Of a DNA stretch of 7,000 nt, positions 5,525 to 7,000 are shown piece after piece. The notes below the pieces were generated by a model. It was not told the origin of the DNA, did no database searches, and was given only the letters and a program-made list of their open reading frames with translations. The DNA comes from Campylobacterales bacterium (lineage in GTDB: Bacteria; Campylobacterota; Campylobacteria; Campylobacterales; JALSKU01), in the NCBI GenBank assembly GCA_027038335.1, contig JALVWI010000294.1:1-7000 (forward strand), given 5' to 3'. The position numbers and the translations under genes are program-made. How positions within the stretch are numbered: position 1 is the first letter of the stretch; every line of letters begins with the position of its first letter.

Positions 5525-6420
5525 AGGGAATCTTTAACAAATAATTCTTTTTGTTTATCAGAGAGAGTAATGATCTTAAAGCTGTGAGTTTTTGCATACT
5601 CTTTTAATTTTTTTAGCATTGATGCATTATAAGCATTGGTCCAGATTCTCTCTTTTTGAGTAGTTTCAGCAAAGGCTTGTTTTATGATACTTTTTTGAAT
5701 TCGGTTAAGCTTATTCCAAAAAGAGCTATTTACTACAACTCCGTATCCAAGATAACTATAATCAAGCATAATAAGATACTTTTGAAGAGTATAAATCTTT
5801 GTTGTGTAAATATTTGAAATGGTATTTATTTGAGTATTTATAAGAGATTTTTCTAAAGCTGTGTATAGATAATAAAAAGGAAAATTTATAGGGATAGCTT
5901 TATGAGAATGCATATAATTTACTGCGATTTTACTTGAATAAACTCTTACTCTTGTATTTTTAAAATCTTTTGGAGAGAGTATGAGTTTATTGGAAGTTAA
6001 TTGAGTAAAACCGTTATCCCATACCCCTAAAAGTATAAAGCCGTTATTTCTAAAATCATTTAAGATATTTTTATAATTTGAAGGATTAAAAAGTGCATGT
6101 ACTTCATATATATTTTTAAATAAAAAAGGTATATTGAAAAAATCCAACTTAGGTATATAAGTAGCAAACTTATTTAAAGTAGGAGCTAGCATCTGAATAT
6201 CTTTTGAACTATTTAAAATATTTAGCATTTGACTATCTGAACATTTAGGATCTATCTCTACTTTGACTATCATTTTACCTTTACTTATTTCTCTAACTCT
6301 TTTTGCAAAGTATAATGCTGCTTTTGTTTTAGGAGTATTTTTTTTAGTAACTATCGGAAAGTGTATAGTGATCGTTGCATACAGATAAAAAGGCAACATT
6401 AGCAACCATATTTTTATCAC
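5515..6420 (-). CDS. DctP-family (TRAP-type) periplasmic solute-binding protein, orphan
   Basis: A 301-residue exported binding protein; DctP proteins bind small carboxylates and similar ligands in the periplasm. A signal peptide occupies about residues 1-15 (MIKIWLLMLPFYLYA). The mature part starts ITIHFPIVTKKNTPKTKAA and has the family pattern: FFNIPFLFKNIYEVHALF (94-111), PKDFKNTRVRV (150-160) with R159 at the position of the conserved ligand-binding arginine, and LQKYLIMLDYSYLGYGVVVN (212-231). The usual ALqqGVVDGqE segment is altered to ALEKSLINTQIN (188-199), so it is divergent. The start is GTG with AGGA (6427-6430) 6 bases upstream. It overlaps the diguanylate cyclase stop by 4 bases (GTGA). 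No DctQ or DctM permease gene is in the window, and the gene after it is convergent. A sensory role with the cyclase is inferred; transport with a distant permease is possible. Confidence 0.85.
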   Translation of the reverse strand: MIKIWLLMLPFYLYATITIHFPIVTKKNTPKTKAALYFAKRVREISKGKMIVKVEIDPKCSDSQMLNILNSSKDIQMLAPTLNKFATYIPKLDFFNIPFLFKNIYEVHALFNPSNYKNILNDFRNNGFILLGVWDNGFTQLTSNKLILSPKDFKNTRVRVYSSKIAVNYMHSHKAIPINFPFYYLYTALEKSLINTQINTISNIYTTKIYTLQKYLIMLDYSYLGYGVVVNSSFWNKLNRIQKSIIKQAFAETTQKERIWTNAYNASMLKKLKEYAKTHSFKIITLSDKQKELFVKDSLNN

Positions 6421-7000
6421 AAATCATCCTTTTCTATTCTTACATAATCTATCTCTTCATAAAATACAATATTACCTTTATGAGATTTTTTAACTTTATA
6501 AAGAGCCAAATCAGCTTTTTTAAACAATTCTTCAAACTCTTTACGAGATTCTATCACAACTGAACCTATACTAGCAGAAACTATTTTTTCCATTTTTTTA
6601 TCAAAACTTTTTTGAAATTCAAATAATTTTTTATTGATTTGTATTAGAGCATCTCTCATTTCATCTTTTGTATAAGATGTTAATATCAAAAACTCATCTC
6701 CTCCCCATCTTCCCACAGTACAATTTTCAAAATATTTTTTTATCAACGAAGCAAACTCTTTTAAAACTTTATCTCCTATATTATGTCCAAAATTATCATT
6801 GATATATTTAAAATTATCCAAATCCACAATGGACAATCTCAAATACGAACCGGTTTTGAATTCATCTTCAAAAGCATATCTATTTAAAGTTTGTGTCAAT
6901 TTATCATATTTTGCATTTGTACTAAACTCATTATATAGCCTATCGGCAATCTTTATCTTTGAGTAAAAAAACCAGTACAAAAGAAAAGTGATAAATACTA
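6417..7000 (-). CDS. Membrane-anchored GGDEF diguanylate cyclase, C-terminal part (5' end outside window)
   Basis: Makes the second messenger c-di-GMP from two GTP. The frame is open to the right edge, so the TTG at 6980 is not the true start: upstream codons read VFITFL and complete a transmembrane helix (VFITFLLYWFFYS) of which the window shows at least 13 residues. Of 193 visible residues, a short linker with no HAMP or PAS domain leads to the GGDEF domain from about residue 31. It contains YDKLTQTLNR (31-40), VDLDNFKYINDNFGHNIGD (58-76, with metal ligand D59), the catalytic RWGGDEF (97-103) and ADLALYKVKKSHKGN (162-176). All catalytic motifs are intact. The RxxD inhibitory site is absent: the aligned residues are ENCT. 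The missing N-terminus probably holds a periplasmic or membrane sensor. The gene is translationally coupled to the DctP-like gene downstream, which suggests a shared signal. Confidence 0.9.
   Translation of the reverse strand, partial: VFITFLLYWFFYSKIKIADRLYNEFSTNAKYDKLTQTLNRYAFEDEFKTGSYLRLSIVDLDNFKYINDNFGHNIGDKVLKEFASLIKKYFENCTVGRWGGDEFLILTSYTKDEMRDALIQINKKLFEFQKSFDKKMEKIVSASIGSVVIESRKEFEELFKKADLALYKVKKSHKGNIVFYEEIDYVRIEKDDL

Noticed and set aside
6375..6563. Plus-strand open frame with hydrophobic residues
   Set aside because: It overlaps the junction of the DctP-like and cyclase genes antisense; the hydrophobicity comes from AT-rich sequence.

Overview
The window looks like chromosomal DNA of a Campylobacterota (epsilonproteobacterial) species. 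The DNA is very AT-rich. PyrB closely resembles Campylobacter-type aspartate carbamoyltransferases. The order pyrB - M3 peptidase - small unknown gene - Rep/UvrD helicase matches, from memory, a gene order I associate with Campylobacter jejuni (around Cj1098-Cj1101). Genus is not decided; the gene content would suit a free-living relative such as Sulfurimonas, Sulfurovum or Arcobacter.

Left part (1-1865). The N-terminal third of a UvrD/Rep-type DNA helicase runs off the left edge on the minus strand (1-728). It was recognised by translating the open edge frame, which carries helicase motifs I, Ia, Ic, II and III. A divergent LysR-type regulator (913-1812, GTG start) has a near-ideal TTGAAA-N17-TATAAT promoter. 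A 9-bp-arm palindrome overlaps that -10 box and is a likely autoregulatory operator. Two different heptanucleotide repeat tracts, 744-769 and 1816-1857, flank the regulator.

Middle part (1866-4960). A tightly overlapping minus-strand operon reads pyrB (TTG start at 4936), then a pepF-type M3 oligopeptidase (best start 4062), then a small protein that resembles the ClpXP adaptor SspB. The genes overlap by 8 and 11 bases, so translational coupling is likely. If the remembered order is ancestral, the LysR gene has been inserted between the SspB-like gene and the helicase.

Right part (4961-7000). An AT-rich divergent region drives a plus-strand glycine-zipper envelope protein (5008-5514). Its stop codon directly abuts the stop of a convergent minus-strand pair. 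That pair is a membrane diguanylate cyclase (6417 to beyond 7000, N-terminus missing) followed, with a 4-base GTGA overlap, by a DctP-type TRAP solute-binding protein (5515-6420). No TRAP permease gene is visible. The most interesting hypothesis is therefore that the binding protein is a periplasmic ligand sensor controlling c-di-GMP synthesis, not a transport component. No tRNA, rRNA, CRISPR array or insertion sequence was seen.
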